A program made the position numbers and the translations under genes. This document shows positions 45,065-57,091 of a stretch of DNA of 64,000 nucleotides, in pieces. The DNA lies in contig CM030367.1 in assembly GCA_017893485.1 (NCBI GenBank), forward strand, positions 147,053,767 through 147,117,766, read 5' to 3'. Position 1 is the stretch's first letter. Each line of letters opens with the position of its first letter. The notes under the pieces are model-generated. The model was not told the DNA's origin and ran no database searches. It worked only from the letters and a program-made list of their open reading frames with translations. Source of the stretch: Hemerocallis citrina (Eukaryota; Streptophyta; Magnoliopsida; Asparagales; Asphodelaceae).

Positions 45065-45134
45065 CAGATGGAGAAAACGGGGGAGAAGTCTAGACTCAGA
45101 AAAGAAGAGAAATCCCCGTTTTCTCCATCTGTTT
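45065..45134. repeat. Hairpin in CACTA interior
   Basis: cagatggagaaaacggggg pairs with tccccgttttctccatctg over 19 bases around a 31-base loop. Confidence 0.85.
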
Positions 45135-45330
45135 AGTGACTTGTAGAGCTATGATATCACCTTAAGTAGCGATAGGTGGAAACTTAAAAGGATTATGAAG
45201 TGACTCCAAGCAAGTTCAGTGAATTATTAAACTTTGAGAATAAGTTAGTAGTTAAACTTGTAGAATTACTTCTTCTTTTTTATATCAAAATAACTTAAAA
45301 ATTATACCAAAGTTTTTTTTATTATCAATG

Positions 45331-45567
45331 TGTACATACATACACACAAGCACTAGAATTTCTATGAGCAGATTAAGCACTTAATTTTTGGGAAATTAGC
45401 TGAAGAAGCAATTCAGGCATCAAATGCAACAAAAGAATGTGATACCTTGGACATACATACACACAAGCACTAGAATTTCTATGAGCAGATTAAGCACTTA
45501 ATTTTTGGGAAATTAGCTGAAGAAGCAATTCAGACATCAAACGCAACAAAAGAATGTGATACCTTGG
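45331..45567. repeat. 117-bp tandem duplication
   Basis: acatacatacacacaagcac and the following stretch through gataccttgg are repeated with about three differences (copies near 45334 and 45451). Confidence 0.9.
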
Positions 45568-45829
45568 AAACAAATTAAGGGCCTAACAACCATCTATCTT
45601 GGAAATGAAACCGAAGAAATTTTAAGACACAAAAAAGTGTTGTCGGCCAAGATGATTTATGTAAGTAAAGGAACTATCACATCCCACAGTTCATCAATCT
45701 AAGCACATACATAGATAATAACATAAGCTGTCTAGTTAGTACATGAAATTGATATCTTTATAGAAGATGAATATATGAAAATATCATCATAGCGAGCAGA
45801 CAGTATGTTATAGTTCAAATCAAACAACA

Positions 45830-46020
45830 CATGAGTGTTCAATATCACCAAGTGCAGTGAATCTACCCAAAAATATTTGTATGCATACAGTGTACAGAGA
45901 AGAACATCTGCATATTTGTATGCATACCTCAGCCACCAAGTTGAGTATAATATCAGATATGAACATCTGCATATATGGTTGGGTATAATATCAGATATGA
46001 ACATCAAGATCTACATATCA
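45830..46020. repeat. Short local repeats 'gaacatctgcatat'
   Basis: Several copies of atttgtatgcatac and gggtataatatcagatatga within 150 bases. Confidence 0.6.
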
Positions 46021-46499
46021 ATTGTAAACAACTCAGTATATAAAAATCAAAAGATGAACAAAGTTGAAAAAAAAACGAAGTTTACAGTCACTCACCAAAG
46101 AGAAGGCATTCAAATTTGTTGCTCTCACTCTGGTGATATTGATTTTCAAATTCCATTATGACCAATTCCTGCATTCAAACAAAGAAAATTTCTAATCATA
46201 CAAAAAAAAAATTGGGATGTCAAGATGTGATTTTCACAACATGGATCTTTAAATAGAGGAAAGAGAAGAACAAATGAAGGGAAGGGTGCTTTAAATAGAG
46301 GAAAACTGACAATTGAACAATAATTTTTCCAATCCCAAACCCTAATTATTCTTCTCACAATCTCAAATGATCAAATACACAAATTAACAAATAACACAAA
46401 CCCTAATTATTCCACAACCCCAAACCCTAATTATTCTTCTCCCACTCCCAAATTATCAAATTTACAAATGAACCAATTCTCAAATTCTCAAATTCATAC

Positions 46500-46830
46500 C
46501 TAGGGTTTGAGAAAGGGAGGAAGATGACAATGATCAGAGTGATGGCGCGAAAAAGGCGATGGGTACTGCAGCTGCATCGGCAACGGAGACGGCGAGTTTG
46601 GGGGCACAGTGATCGGGGGCTAGGGTTTGTGAGAGAAGTGGGGGTGTTGGGTTCGTGAGAGAGAGGGGGAGAAAGAGAGAGAGAGTGGGCGAGGGAGAAT
46701 GAAAGGAAAAAAAATACCCACGGCGTTGAGGAGAGCCGGGGGAGGTTGACGAGGGGGAGGGGGGGGTGGGGTGTTGGGTTCGTGAGAGAGAGAGCCGGGG
46801 GGGGGAGAGGGGGAGAGAATAAAAAAAATA
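46500..46830. other. GA/G-rich subterminal stretch of CACTA
   Basis: Contains gagagagaggggg and gagccgggg repeats, including two copies of gttgggttcgtgagagag. It looks like a captured gene's 5' leader or simple repeat; no gene. Confidence 0.45.
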
Positions 46831-47023
46831 GTGGGATTGGAACCCAATAAATAATTACATTCTATACCCGGCGCTTTTTTAAGAAATGTCGGGTACACAT
46901 TTTATATGAAACGCCGGGTAGAAAATTCTTTTTTATTTGTTTTCCAAAAATTTATAATCTACCCCGGCGCTTTGAGAAAGCACCGGAGTAAAAACGCCGG
47001 TGAAGACTTAGTTTGTTGTAGTG

Positions 47024-47185
47024 GAGGTTGAAAATCTGCAACCTAAGACTCACTTTTTGAAAAAGCGAGGGAATTTATTCCAGACTCTGCTTTTTCAAAA
47101 AGTGAATGGGCATTTAGAGAATAAAAAAAAGTATGGCGGTTTGAAAAAAACTTTCAAAAAGAGGGTCATTTTGGAAAAAAAATTC
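47024..47185 (-). repeat. Outer part of MULE right terminal repeat
   Basis: Reverse complement matches 31688-31840, including ttaggttgcagattttcaac directly beside the CACTA break. Two palindromes (47045-47068, 47083-47103). Confidence 0.9.
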
Positions 47186-47194
47186 CAAGAAATA
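47186..47194. repeat. 9-bp TSD of MULE, right
   Basis: caagaaata, identical to 31679-31687. Confidence 0.92.
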
Positions 47195-47820
47195 AGGAGC
47201 AAAGTTTGAAAGGCCAAGAGTAGGGAAAGGTTAGAGACAAGATTGTCAACTTTATTAATCAAAACTGCCTTAATCAGAGAGCCAAAATTCATTGATGGTG
47301 GAGTAATATATCATGTGGCACCTTTGTTATCTTTCCTTCTTTGGAGCATTAGACATTAATCCTTTATACAAAGGGAAGTTCTTCCCGCTGTACAAATGTT
47401 GTGCAGAAACAATAAAAATATGGTCCAAAAATTAAAATAAGAATGAAAGTTGATTGCTCAAGATGATAGGAGTACTCGATACTATAACCTACTGTTTGCA
47501 ATTATTATACAATCTATAGGCTCCTGCTATTTTAACAAACAGATAAGCTCCAAATTTAGTTACAAAAACTGCATCAAAGTAAACATATAAAGTAGGAAAA
47601 AACCTCATTTCTTGCCACGATCATGCACCTCAAACAACGAACGTCTTGAGCAATTGAATTCCAAGCTTTTCAAAGCCCATCAATTACATACTATTATCAT
47701 CAACTTCACTTTTGTCTCCATCCCCATCCACCGACTGTAGCAAAACAAAGCAAAACTCAACAATACTAAGAACAACATGCTCCTATCAACAGTACTTTCA
47801 TTGACATACACTCTCAACTT
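47195..47820. other. Flank right of MULE, no confirmed gene
   Basis: AT-rich. On the minus strand near 47680-47740 a short acidic reading LQSVDGDGDKSEVDDNSM followed by a stop looks like a protein C terminus, but nothing supports it further. Confidence 0.4.
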
Positions 47821-47829
47821 GTCAATTTT

Positions 47830-47851
47830 TGTGTGTGTGTGTGTGTGTGTG
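47830..47851. repeat. (GT)n microsatellite
   Basis: 11 GT units followed by a G run. Confidence 0.9.
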
Positions 47852-47939
47852 GTGGGGGGGGAGGGTGTTTCATAGTATTGAGTTTCTCTCTCTAGAAAAT
47901 GTTGAGAGAGAGACTCCCCCAAAAAAACTCTAAAAAGAA

Positions 47940-49100
47940 AACCCTAGATCTGGTACTGAGTTGGAGGGGGTGGCGGCTAGGGTTTCGCTGCCCCCTCCTT
48001 GGTCGCCATTCACCCTCAACCTCCCGCCGCACTTCGCAACCAACCACCTTCGACGGCTACAGATCCTCTCCCTTCCCCGCCGTCGATCTTCCTCTGTCAT
48101 CGCACCGTGCAACGCCTCTCCCCTCGTTGCCTCTTCGCCTTCTGTCGTAGCGCTGCAGGCAGCGGCTTGGGTTCGCCGCCCCATCTCCGACGTCGATCTC
48201 CCTCATATCCACCCTCCTTTGATGGCAGTGGATCCAGACGCCAGTGCCTCTCCCTCCGTAGCCTCTCTGCCCAACGTCGTCCTCGAGCCAGCGCCTAGAC
48301 AACGTCGATTTCCTCACGCTGTTGATGTGCCCTGGCGATGGGAGTGCCGACGACCAAGCGATGGCGTAAAAGCTCCAGATCTGTGAGAGTTGGGGGTAAG
48401 TTGGTTGGGGTTTGGGTTAGGTTGGGTTTGGTTGGCTTTGCTAGATGTTTGCCCGGATGTTCTTCATGGTTGGCACCATGTCCACATTCTCGGGGCCAAT
48501 CACGGCGATCTGCGGCTATGATTTGGTTTCTCGAGGGTTGGTAGTGCATGTGAAGAAGCCGGGATTTGAGGTGGGCAATGCCGTAGTGCAAGATGGCAGG
48601 GGTTTTATTTGTGTGTGTGTGTGGGGGGGGGGGGGGGGTGGAGCTGTCTGAGTTGGGTGTGTCTCGGTGTGTAGATTGCAGTGTAGTACGGTTGTGGGGC
48701 TAGAGCCCGAAGACGGGGGCCCCCCATGAGATGTGCTCACTCGCTACTCCTGTGCCCTAAGCCTTCTACCAATGCAGTCGTCCGTCTCTTTCAGTACGTC
48801 GCCGCCACCACCATATCCACGCTCTCGGGGCCGATTACGGTGATCTGCAACTATGATTTGGGCTTCCAAGGCTGGTGTAGTTGGTGAAGTAGTCAGGGTT
48901 TATGATGATGGTAGCACCAATGATAGTGGCTGGAGCTTGTTCCCCGTTCTGTTGGGGTGTTTTCTAGAAGGCGGGAGCCGCATTCGGGCTGCTTCACCTG
49001 ATGACCACAGTCGACGGGACACCACCACCACTACGCTCTCATAATGGAAACTGACGCCCAACGCTATCGCCCATTGTGGCGAGAGGAGAAGGTGATACTT
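47940..49100. other. GC-rich block, no supported gene
   Basis: Five or more overlapping open frames on both strands at 47930-48390 reflect GC content, not coding. A 45-base motif with ctctcggggccgattacgg occurs twice in diverged form (near 48479 and 48820). A (GT)n-G16 tract lies at 48610-48638. It may be a captured gene fragment in an unidentified element. Confidence 0.45.
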
Positions 49101-49339
49101 CTAGCAGCTGGGTCGTGTATTGGTTTTCTGATTGAGAAAGAGAGTGAGAGAGTGGGTGAGTGAAAATGTTTCTACTCACTACTCTATGTTGGTGTTGGTC
49201 TGTATTTGTGAGAAATTACTGGAGATAGCAAGGGCGTGAGAGAGGTTAAGGTATCCTCTCCACGGCTCTCTCATTGACTACGGTTATTGGTGAGGGAGTG
49301 GTAATTGCTAGATGGTGGAAGGATAGGAGGTGTAGACTA

Positions 49340-49475
49340 AGCATGGCGGTTGTTAAACTCCGTCCGCGGGGCCTGGGCCCATGATGGGGTCCCCCTAGCG
49401 AGTAGACTGTGCTCGGCGGTTGTCAAATTTCAGCCTGCGGGGCTTGGGCCCAAAGATGGGGTCCCCCAAGCGAGG
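49340..49475. repeat. Diverged tandem duplication 'gcggggcctgggccca'
   Basis: gcggttgttaaactccg... then gatggggtccccctagcgag, followed by gcggttgtcaaatttcagc... then gatggggtcccccaagcgag; about 72 bases apart. Confidence 0.8.
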
Positions 49476-50101
49476 AAAGACAGGGCTTGGACGGGGATAA
49501 AAACCTGCCAGACTAGTTTCAGGTGGGTGTGCATGTTCCGTGGAGGCAGTGTACAAAACTAAACTGACGTTCATACAGCTTTGCTGGTCCGAGATTGTTT
49601 GTCGGCCCACCCTCCAGGGTTGTTGGAGGGATGTGTTGTTTGTATGAGTTATGTTGCTTCATGTATGTTTTATTTTCTGTCTGTAGTTTGTACTTTGACC
49701 TAGTACTCTGGGTTTGTTTCGTTAAGTCATTGATCTGCAGCACAGACATGTTCCATAACATATTCAGCTGTATGTATTCAAATCACATCTTAAAAGTTAC
49801 AAGAACAAAACTCAAAATTTTAATAGCAAGCTTACTGTAGTCGTCTACAACTATTTTTTGGGTATTTGGCAAATGGAAACCGTTAAAACAGCTTTGAGCT
49901 GCAGTCGTCAATTGCCAAAAAATGGCTCAGACGAAAAAAGAATTGTCCTCTGAAGTAAAAATTTCAAGCGACGTAAGCTCAATTACCGTCCTACAACATT
50001 TTTTAAAAAAAAAATAGCAACGAGAAATTGTTCACCGCCCTGGTAAAAAATACCCAAAAAAATTTGGGTTTTTCGAACATACGATAAATCGATTATCGTC
50101 G

Positions 50102-50102
<1 letters not shown>
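49476..50102. other. No gene identified
   Basis: A stretch beginning tgtagtcgtctacaact near 49834 carries gacg/cgtc words and may be a decayed DNA transposon that ends near 50520 (gacgactgcag). Confidence 0.35.

Positions 50103-50147
<45 letters not shown>
50103..50147. repeat. 45-base G homopolymer
   Basis: Uninterrupted G45 directly after tcgattatcgtcgc. Open frames through it are polyproline artefacts. Confidence 0.95.
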
Positions 50148-50150
<3 letters not shown>

Positions 50151-50798
50151 TTAAAAAAATGGACGGGACGGGTAATATTTTACCGTCCATCCAAATTTTT
50201 ATAAAAAAGAAAAGAAACAGGAAATCTAACTTCGTCCGACAAATTTGGTGGGAAAAGTAGTGCACGGACGAAGTTTTGATTTTTGTCTGATACTTCTGAC
50301 AATGGTAAACTTCTCTCCGACGAAATTTTTATTTTCATCCGATGCGACAGATAAATCCTTTTCTGTTTCCTATATTTTTCAAAATCTCAAATCGTCTGCT
50401 AAATTTGGCCGGTCATTGTTCACCAAAAATCCATTTTTTGGGTTTTTGGCCAACGACTACAACATCTTCATCCTCATATTTTGGAAAATTTGAAAATTTG
50501 GAAGACGACTGCAGATGCTCTTAAAGAACACGTACTTTTGTATTTGATGCACATGTTCGCTAAAATCACAACCATGACATCAAATATGAGAGATCGAGAT
50601 GAACCAAGAAATCAAACAAATAAACAAACAAAACAAAACAAAATAAAACAAAATGTAAGTTATAGTTGAAAGAGCATGTTATATTGATGTTATTGCCGAT
50701 GAGGAGAATAATTGTCAAATCGTGTATCATTTTTTTTAGTATCGTATTGTGTATTGTATGGTATCATGTATCGTAGTTTTTTGTCACATACTTGAAAA

Positions 50799-51044
50799 TG
50801 CTAAATATAATAAAACCTCACCCAACTATTGTGCATTTAAAAAAAAACCACACTAAACTTTTTTTTTATATAAAAAAAACCTTACCCAACTATGTTTTCC
50901 AGGCATGGGTGAGTGAGGTTTTTTTTAAAAAAATTGTGTTAAAAACATAGTTGGGTGAGGTTTTTTTTATATAAAAAAAAAGTTGAGTGTGGTTTTTTTA
51001 AAATGCACAATATTTGGGTGAGGTTTTTTTAAATACATTTAGCA
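50799..51044. mobile_element. Foldback MITE, 246 bp, 10-bp TSD
   Basis: Begins tgctaaatataataaaacc and ends with a near reverse complement (atacatttagca). The arms pair almost fully (acccaactatgtttt, ccacactaaactttttt). tacttgaaaa flanks both sides (50789-50798, 51045-51054). A 9-10-bp TSD suits a Mutator-like MITE. The arms share style and the ggctaaatata/tgctaaatata end with the foldback at 23286. Confidence 0.88.
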
Positions 51045-51379
51045 TACTTGAAAAAGTCAATTTAGTGACCTTTATACTATATACTTTAAAAATATGAACA
51101 AATTTATAACATGGATTGCATGGACACCAAAAAATAAGTGTTATAAGACCTTTCTGCCCGTTCATAAAGCTTACAAAATCCTTAAAGTCATAACTATTTA
51201 AAAATTTTGAGGCATTGCAAGTTTGCAACCTTCACTCTTTTATTCAATTATAACTATTCTCAAGTAAAACTAAACTTCTTATTCTTGTAATATAATTTCA
51301 GGTTTTACAACTTCTTACTTCGTAGCTATCAAGATTCAAGAAAAGGGCAAATGGGAAAAAAGAAGGGATTTAACAAAGA

Positions 51380-53578
51380 TGGGTGGGGGAATAATTTGCA
51401 TGTGCACAAAATCACAATAAGTAGTATAGTTTAAAAGAAAAGAGTGTCGAACCACAATGACTATCTATTTTATTGAGTACCAAAATTCACCAAATAAACT
51501 ACATTTTGGAGAACCAAAAATTTGATAAAACAACAACTAAATGAAATTAAAATAAAGGAAAAACTAAACTAATTAATAAGAATGAAAATATGAAATTTTA
51601 TGGTTTATTAATGGCGAAACTAAATGTAGGGCATTCAATTTCACCTAGCTAATCTCACACAATTCATAATTCCATAAAACTAAAAACTCTACTTTCCAAG
51701 TTATAGACCAAAATCCCCTAAATATTCAATGTCTTTTCTTGAATAACACCAAACATATTCCCAACTAATAATTTGTTATATCTCTATGCAAATTTAATTA
51801 TTTGAATATTCATTAAGTTTTATGATTTTTCTACAGTCACATTAATCGCGGTAAATTATCTCGAATTTCGCTCAATCAATGATGTTTAATTTTATAATTA
51901 TAAATCACAAGTTACCTCTCGGCACCCCCCATGATTCAATAAATCAAACAATAATTGGCCAAACAATTGCACGCATTAAGAACAAAAATCAAACACACAA
52001 CCATGAAAAAATAGAATAATAAAATAACTTGGAATTCAAATTGTAATCTCAAAACTGGGTTATACTGAAGCTCTAGAAAAATAAAATTAGTTCATGAAAA
52101 ATTTGCAACTAATAAATTTTTTTTTGGATTGCATAATAATAAAAAATAAAAGAGAAGAAAAAACTCTAGATGATCTTAATGAATGTTATGGCTCTTGCTC
52201 TCCAATGATGTGATGAGTCGTCTCCTCCAATTCTTTTAGCCTCCAAGATCTTTTCTCCTCTTGCCCTAGAATTCACATCAGCATCTATATATAGCATCCA
52301 AACAAACCCTAAAAAAGATATATAAAAATACAGCAAATTGGACCCGAAACCCGCACTCAAATTGTAGCATCAGTGCCGATGCAGTCGACTACGATTTTGC
52401 AGTCGGCTGGTTATACTTGATGTTTTCTGCACGCAGCTGTAGAAAAAACAATTTTTCCAGAGCTTTAGAACTCCATTTGTGACGTATGAGTACTCATTCC
52501 GAAGAAGATTCGACGACCAACATCTTTGATTTAGAACACAAGTTCAGATTCATCCATCTGCACTTTCAAAATAGCCGTACACGTTCTAGTTGATGTTGTT
52601 ACTCCTTTTTCGTATTGCTTTGTGTCTTCTCTTTCTCCAACTCCAAGCCCAGTGACTTCGTGTATTTGATTCCATAATCCTAACATCCATCTCATTCCTT
52701 CAAAAATAAACGAATAAATATAATTTAGTATAAAGAAGATGAAATTCAAAGAAATAAATGCGAACTCACAATTTTTATGCGTAAAAAGAGTAATAAAATC
52801 AGGTATTAAGTACACTCATCAAATATCCCGGTATTAAGTACACTCATCAAATATCCCCAAACTTAAGATTTTGCTTGTCTCGAGCAAAAAATGATAACCA
52901 TAAATAAAAAAATAGTAATAGTATTAGGCTCAACTCATCGCACCCAAAGAACTTATCATGCAAGCATCAAAATTTCAACTTAATACATAAACAACAGCAA
53001 ATAAAGAAAAACTAAGCATACTCACTTTTTTCAGTGTAATTATTCATTCACAATCCCAAATCCAATCAATTTTTTCATGCAATTAACACATGTATTATGT
53101 AACAACTACATTTGTGATCACCTCTTCTCACTACTACAAACCGGGTAACAAACTACAGTTTTTTTTTCCATTATCTCTCTAAGTTGTCACTTGCCTTTTG
53201 ACGCGAATGCAAATATTTGTGATGGATTCACCTGGTTACTCAACATCACACACTTAGAGTTCTTTTGCATACTCATATTTTAAGTTTTCGTTTGACGTAA
53301 AAGTAAACATTGGTGATGAATACCCGTAGTTACTAAGCAACTCAAAATATTGGAGTAGATAAAACTTTATTTATTCTATTATTAAATGTTATCACTCTAT
53401 TTACTTAAACTCTGTTTAGGACTAGATCAAAGGGGATATCACAACAAAAGCATTACACTTGTCTTTTATGTAACATAACTCACAATTTTTAAAGAAATTT
53501 TGAACTTCAATTTCTAAAAAAAATAAGTAAGTTTAATCTTGCTTTATAAGACATTATCTATCCTAAAAAAATTGCAAT
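51380..53578 (-). other. Gypsy 3' non-coding region
   Basis: AT-rich, no gene. A 28-base tandem duplication (ggtattaagtacactcatca, near 52801 and 52829). tatccccaaacttaagatttt at 52852 matches the phrase resumed at 57829. Confidence 0.55.
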
Positions 53579-53583
53579 GGTAC
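53579..53583. repeat. TSD ggtac, left
   Basis: Repeated at 57793-57797. Confidence 0.88.
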
Positions 53584-56500
53584 TGTAACGCCCCCGGATC
53601 CCCGTTATCAGACATCCGTGACATCACCAAGATCATTGCCTTCAAATGCATCTCAACACAGTAAATAACGTGGAAATTTAAATATTTTTATTACCATCAG
53701 AGTTGTTACATTAATAATTACAAATATCAAATTGTCCTTGGAAAAGGAATACAAATTACATAACTTTATTACAACTGACTACAAGAATACTTAAACATTT
53801 TTTGTGAAGCCATTAGCTGTCTTTCAGATCGGCAATCCCTTGGTAACTGCCGAAACTCCGTTGAGTGGTCTATCTGCCCTCTCTGGGACTGGGCCCTCGG
53901 CTTGAGCCTCCTGCTACGCAACCCTGATAATTCTGCACCCGCTCGAAGGGTAGACGTGCATACTGCCACTACTTGGATGCCCTGCTGATCTTGGGCTCTC
54001 CTATACTCGTGACCTGATATCCATGTACCTAGAAGGTGGGGTACGTCAGTAATTCTACTGATGCAATGCTGATAAGGAAACAGCGATCCTCAAACTATCA
54101 CACTCACAAATTCATCTTGAATGGAAAATTCAACGTGCATCCTGATTTCCTAGTGTTCGCGTATGCCATGACCTAAAGTCTATTCAAACACAATGTACTG
54201 AACAGATGCACCTAATCTAATGTCAGCAAGACTCTGGACACACATGCATCCCATACTACATGTGCCCCAGATTAAGCCGTTTCTCCAGTTCAGGGATTTG
54301 AACCCTCGCTATGCCATGCATTCTAATTTGGTCTACTTCCTGTTCCTGATAGTATGACATGGTTGAGGAGATAAATAACATAAATGCTTCGGGGCGCTGC
54401 CCGTTGTCACCAATCATCGTTGCCTCAGACCCTCCTTGAAAGCCGTGACGAACTTAAGATATGCGGTCCCACCGCTCTGCAGTCAATGGTCCCACCATTC
54501 TGCAGTCAACAGCTGTGACGAACTTAAAGATATACTGCAGCATACCTATAGCATCGTATCCCATACGACTCGTTCGTGTCCACTAGCATGTGCCCGGATC
54601 CCATCTGTCCTTACCACGGTACCTCAGGAATCAACAATGCAAGATACGCGCAGCAGCACATATCCCTAATGACAGGAAGAGACCACCCCATAGCATCGCC
54701 ACCTACTGCTAATTCTCAGAACGAGTTGGATTATAGGGAATCACCCCCAATACCAATTCAGACTTCGAGCGAAACAGTAAAAGAAAACCTAATCAATCCA
54801 GTTTACTAAAAATATGTTGTTATTCAAACCACACTCGGTGTTGATCAACAAAGTTGAGCCTGACTGGTCTGTTAAGGTAACAACCATCCCGGAATCATAT
54901 CCACTGATTCCCAATACCTTCATAGGTTAGCGACCCAAAATAATCCCGGCCCGTGACCCTAAGCGAGTGGTCTAACGGCGTCCTGATGGTGTAATACAAT
55001 TTAGTGAAGGTAAGCACGCACATAATTATCCATTCTTGACTATTGACAGACTCAGGCATCGAGACACCCAACACAATCCAACAGAGCTATATCCCAACTC
55101 ACTCATGTCCACCATGAGTACATGTACAGGAACTTGCCTAAGTTCCGAATGAAACGCTAAAACCCATCTTTTAAATCTGATAGCTCACGATCACCATATT
55201 GCGGTAGGCAGAGGGTTCCTCATCAATTGTCCGATGGAACAATCAAGAAATACCAGTAGCTGTGATCCCAGCTACACTCATCGGAAACCAATACGCTCAG
55301 AATTTCCTAGAAGGTGAGGAGATCCGTTGCCATCCCCTAGTCGATGATTCCCTCAATTTCCTTTTAAAGGACTCAAGTCCCCGAGTTAACTCAAAGCTTG
55401 AAGTTAGTCTAGACAATAGGTTGCTAAACTCATAATGTCCATAATTTTCAGCACACAAGTCAGAATTGCTTGGTATCTTCCATTCTGGAAAGGTAAGACC
55501 CTAGTCTATAACTCTTCAGTTGACTATTTCCTCAAATTCAATTGTCTTGTCATCCAATAGCCCTTATATACTCTTAGTAGAACATTCCTTTTCACACTTG
55601 CTGCACTTGTCTGATACCATAAGAGTTCACTTAGTTATCGGAATTACTCGATTCCGGGTCCTATGGGAAGGTGGGATTGTCTACTTTAACTTCCTATTTG
55701 GACACGTCCTTAGATTCAATTCTTAATGTTCTCAAAGATACCAATTTTCATTGGGTGCATAACCAGGGAAGGGTTGATTTTTCAAGTAAACATTTTCTCG
55801 ACAAGGCCAAATTTGTCCCACTTTGAAAAATCATAACTTCCAACCTACAACCTGGAATTTCAAAATCCCGGTTGGGTTAGAAGGCTATGATTCCCTACTG
55901 CCAATCTCTGGTTGGCCAGTCGCCCAAATTCTTAACAGATAAGTTTAGGAATATCTATCTCCATGAACTAGACAACTCGTACTAGGCTGAACGTACCCTA
56001 CTTAAAAATTCAATAGTAAATCATCCCTAAGTCCAACGATCATGAAATTTGAGATTCTCTATCTACATGTATACCATTTCATCGTGTCCAAAATTTGCAT
56101 TCAAATTTATTTCACACAACGATCTACGACTCCTCAAACATAACTACATTTCAGTTGTTTATTTCCAGCAGGGTGTTTATTGCCCCTCACTAATTACCCT
56201 TGAAACCTCATCAAATGACTTTTAAAAATTCTAAAATTTGAGATCCATCAAATATACTCACACCCCAAGCTACTCCCAAAATTTCGTAGCAAAATAATAA
56301 ACGTACACGAAGTTATGGCTTTTTGAACTTCAGCACAAAGCACAGTCAGCTTCAGCCGACACCTACGGACCAGTCGCATTCTACTATTTTTTCGGGGCAT
56401 CAAACGACCTCAAAAAATTACGAAATTTAAGAATATGGTTTTAGACACATACAACAGCGTCCACAAAAATTTTCAGCTCAAAATGCCCTGTCATTTCCGA

Positions 56501-57036
56501 GATACAAAATCGGAAAGACACACAAAAATCATCACAGCCAGCAGCCATTCTGGCTGCTTACTGTCCGGACTTGGAACCGCTGTTTGGGCTACTAAAATGC
56601 ATCCAAATATTATGAAAAAAATCATGGATACTCTACATACATAGAAGAACAACTTCCTAAAATTTTAGCTCAAGATCCCAAACCGTTTGGGCGTAAGAAA
56701 TTTCCCAACATACCCTCACAATCATGCTATTCAATCAAAACTCAAAAGAGTTATTCTCTACCATACAATTTATTTTTTCCTAGCATTCCTCATACTCAAA
56801 CATGGTAACAAAATTATAGCTACCGTTAATACACATCCATTCATACCAAAACAGAATAAATACATAAGAGTTCAAGAGATCACCCACTTGAAGTTTGCAT
56901 AATCTCCTTGTAGCTTGGCTCCTAGCTTTGCTTGCTTGCTTGTCCTTGCTCTTTGTATTTGTGTAGCTTGGCCCAACACCTTCTCCTACACTTCTTCTTC
57001 TCCTTCTCTACTACTCCTTCTATTCTAGTAGACTTC

Positions 57037-57091
<55 letters not shown>

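Larger units (their letters stand above)
41821..47023. mobile_element. CACTA element carrying host-gene fragments
   Basis: CACTACAAAAGAAAAGGTC at the left; reverse-complemented right end CACTACAACAAACTAAGTC; both continue to TTC-CCGGCG. 3-bp TSD gag, 5,203 bases. Subterminal regions are filled with CGCCGG/CCGGCG words in both orientations, as CACTA transposases require. No TnpA/TnpD-like gene, so non-autonomous. The minus strand contains a PMT exon (42476-42876) and a V-ATPase c exon (43752-43871). Such transduplication is known for CACTA elements of several plants. Confidence 0.93.
31688..47185. mobile_element. Composite Mutator-like element with PMD gene and transposase
   Basis: Ends GAATTTTTCCCAAAATGACC and, reverse-complemented, GAATTTTTTTTCCAAAATGA, both continuing CCCTCTTTTTGAAA; perfect 9-bp TSD. 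The terminal inverted repeats run about 220 bases. Inside: a PMD gene (plus strand, from 32545), a MULE transposase (minus strand, from 41310), and a palindrome array between their 3' ends. A solo LTR (34804-37670) and a CACTA element (41821-47023) inserted later; without them and their TSDs the element is about 7.4 kb. Association of PMD-type genes with plant transposons is known. Whether this exact convergent two-gene form with hairpin arrays has been described I cannot say. Confidence 0.92.

Noticed and set aside
47930..48390. Overlapping open frames of 80-140 codons on both strands
   Set aside because: All arise from one GC-rich segment, overlap in several frames, have no known motif and no start-site or splice context.
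50032..50265. Open frame with polyproline
   Set aside because: Created by the G45 homopolymer read on the minus strand.
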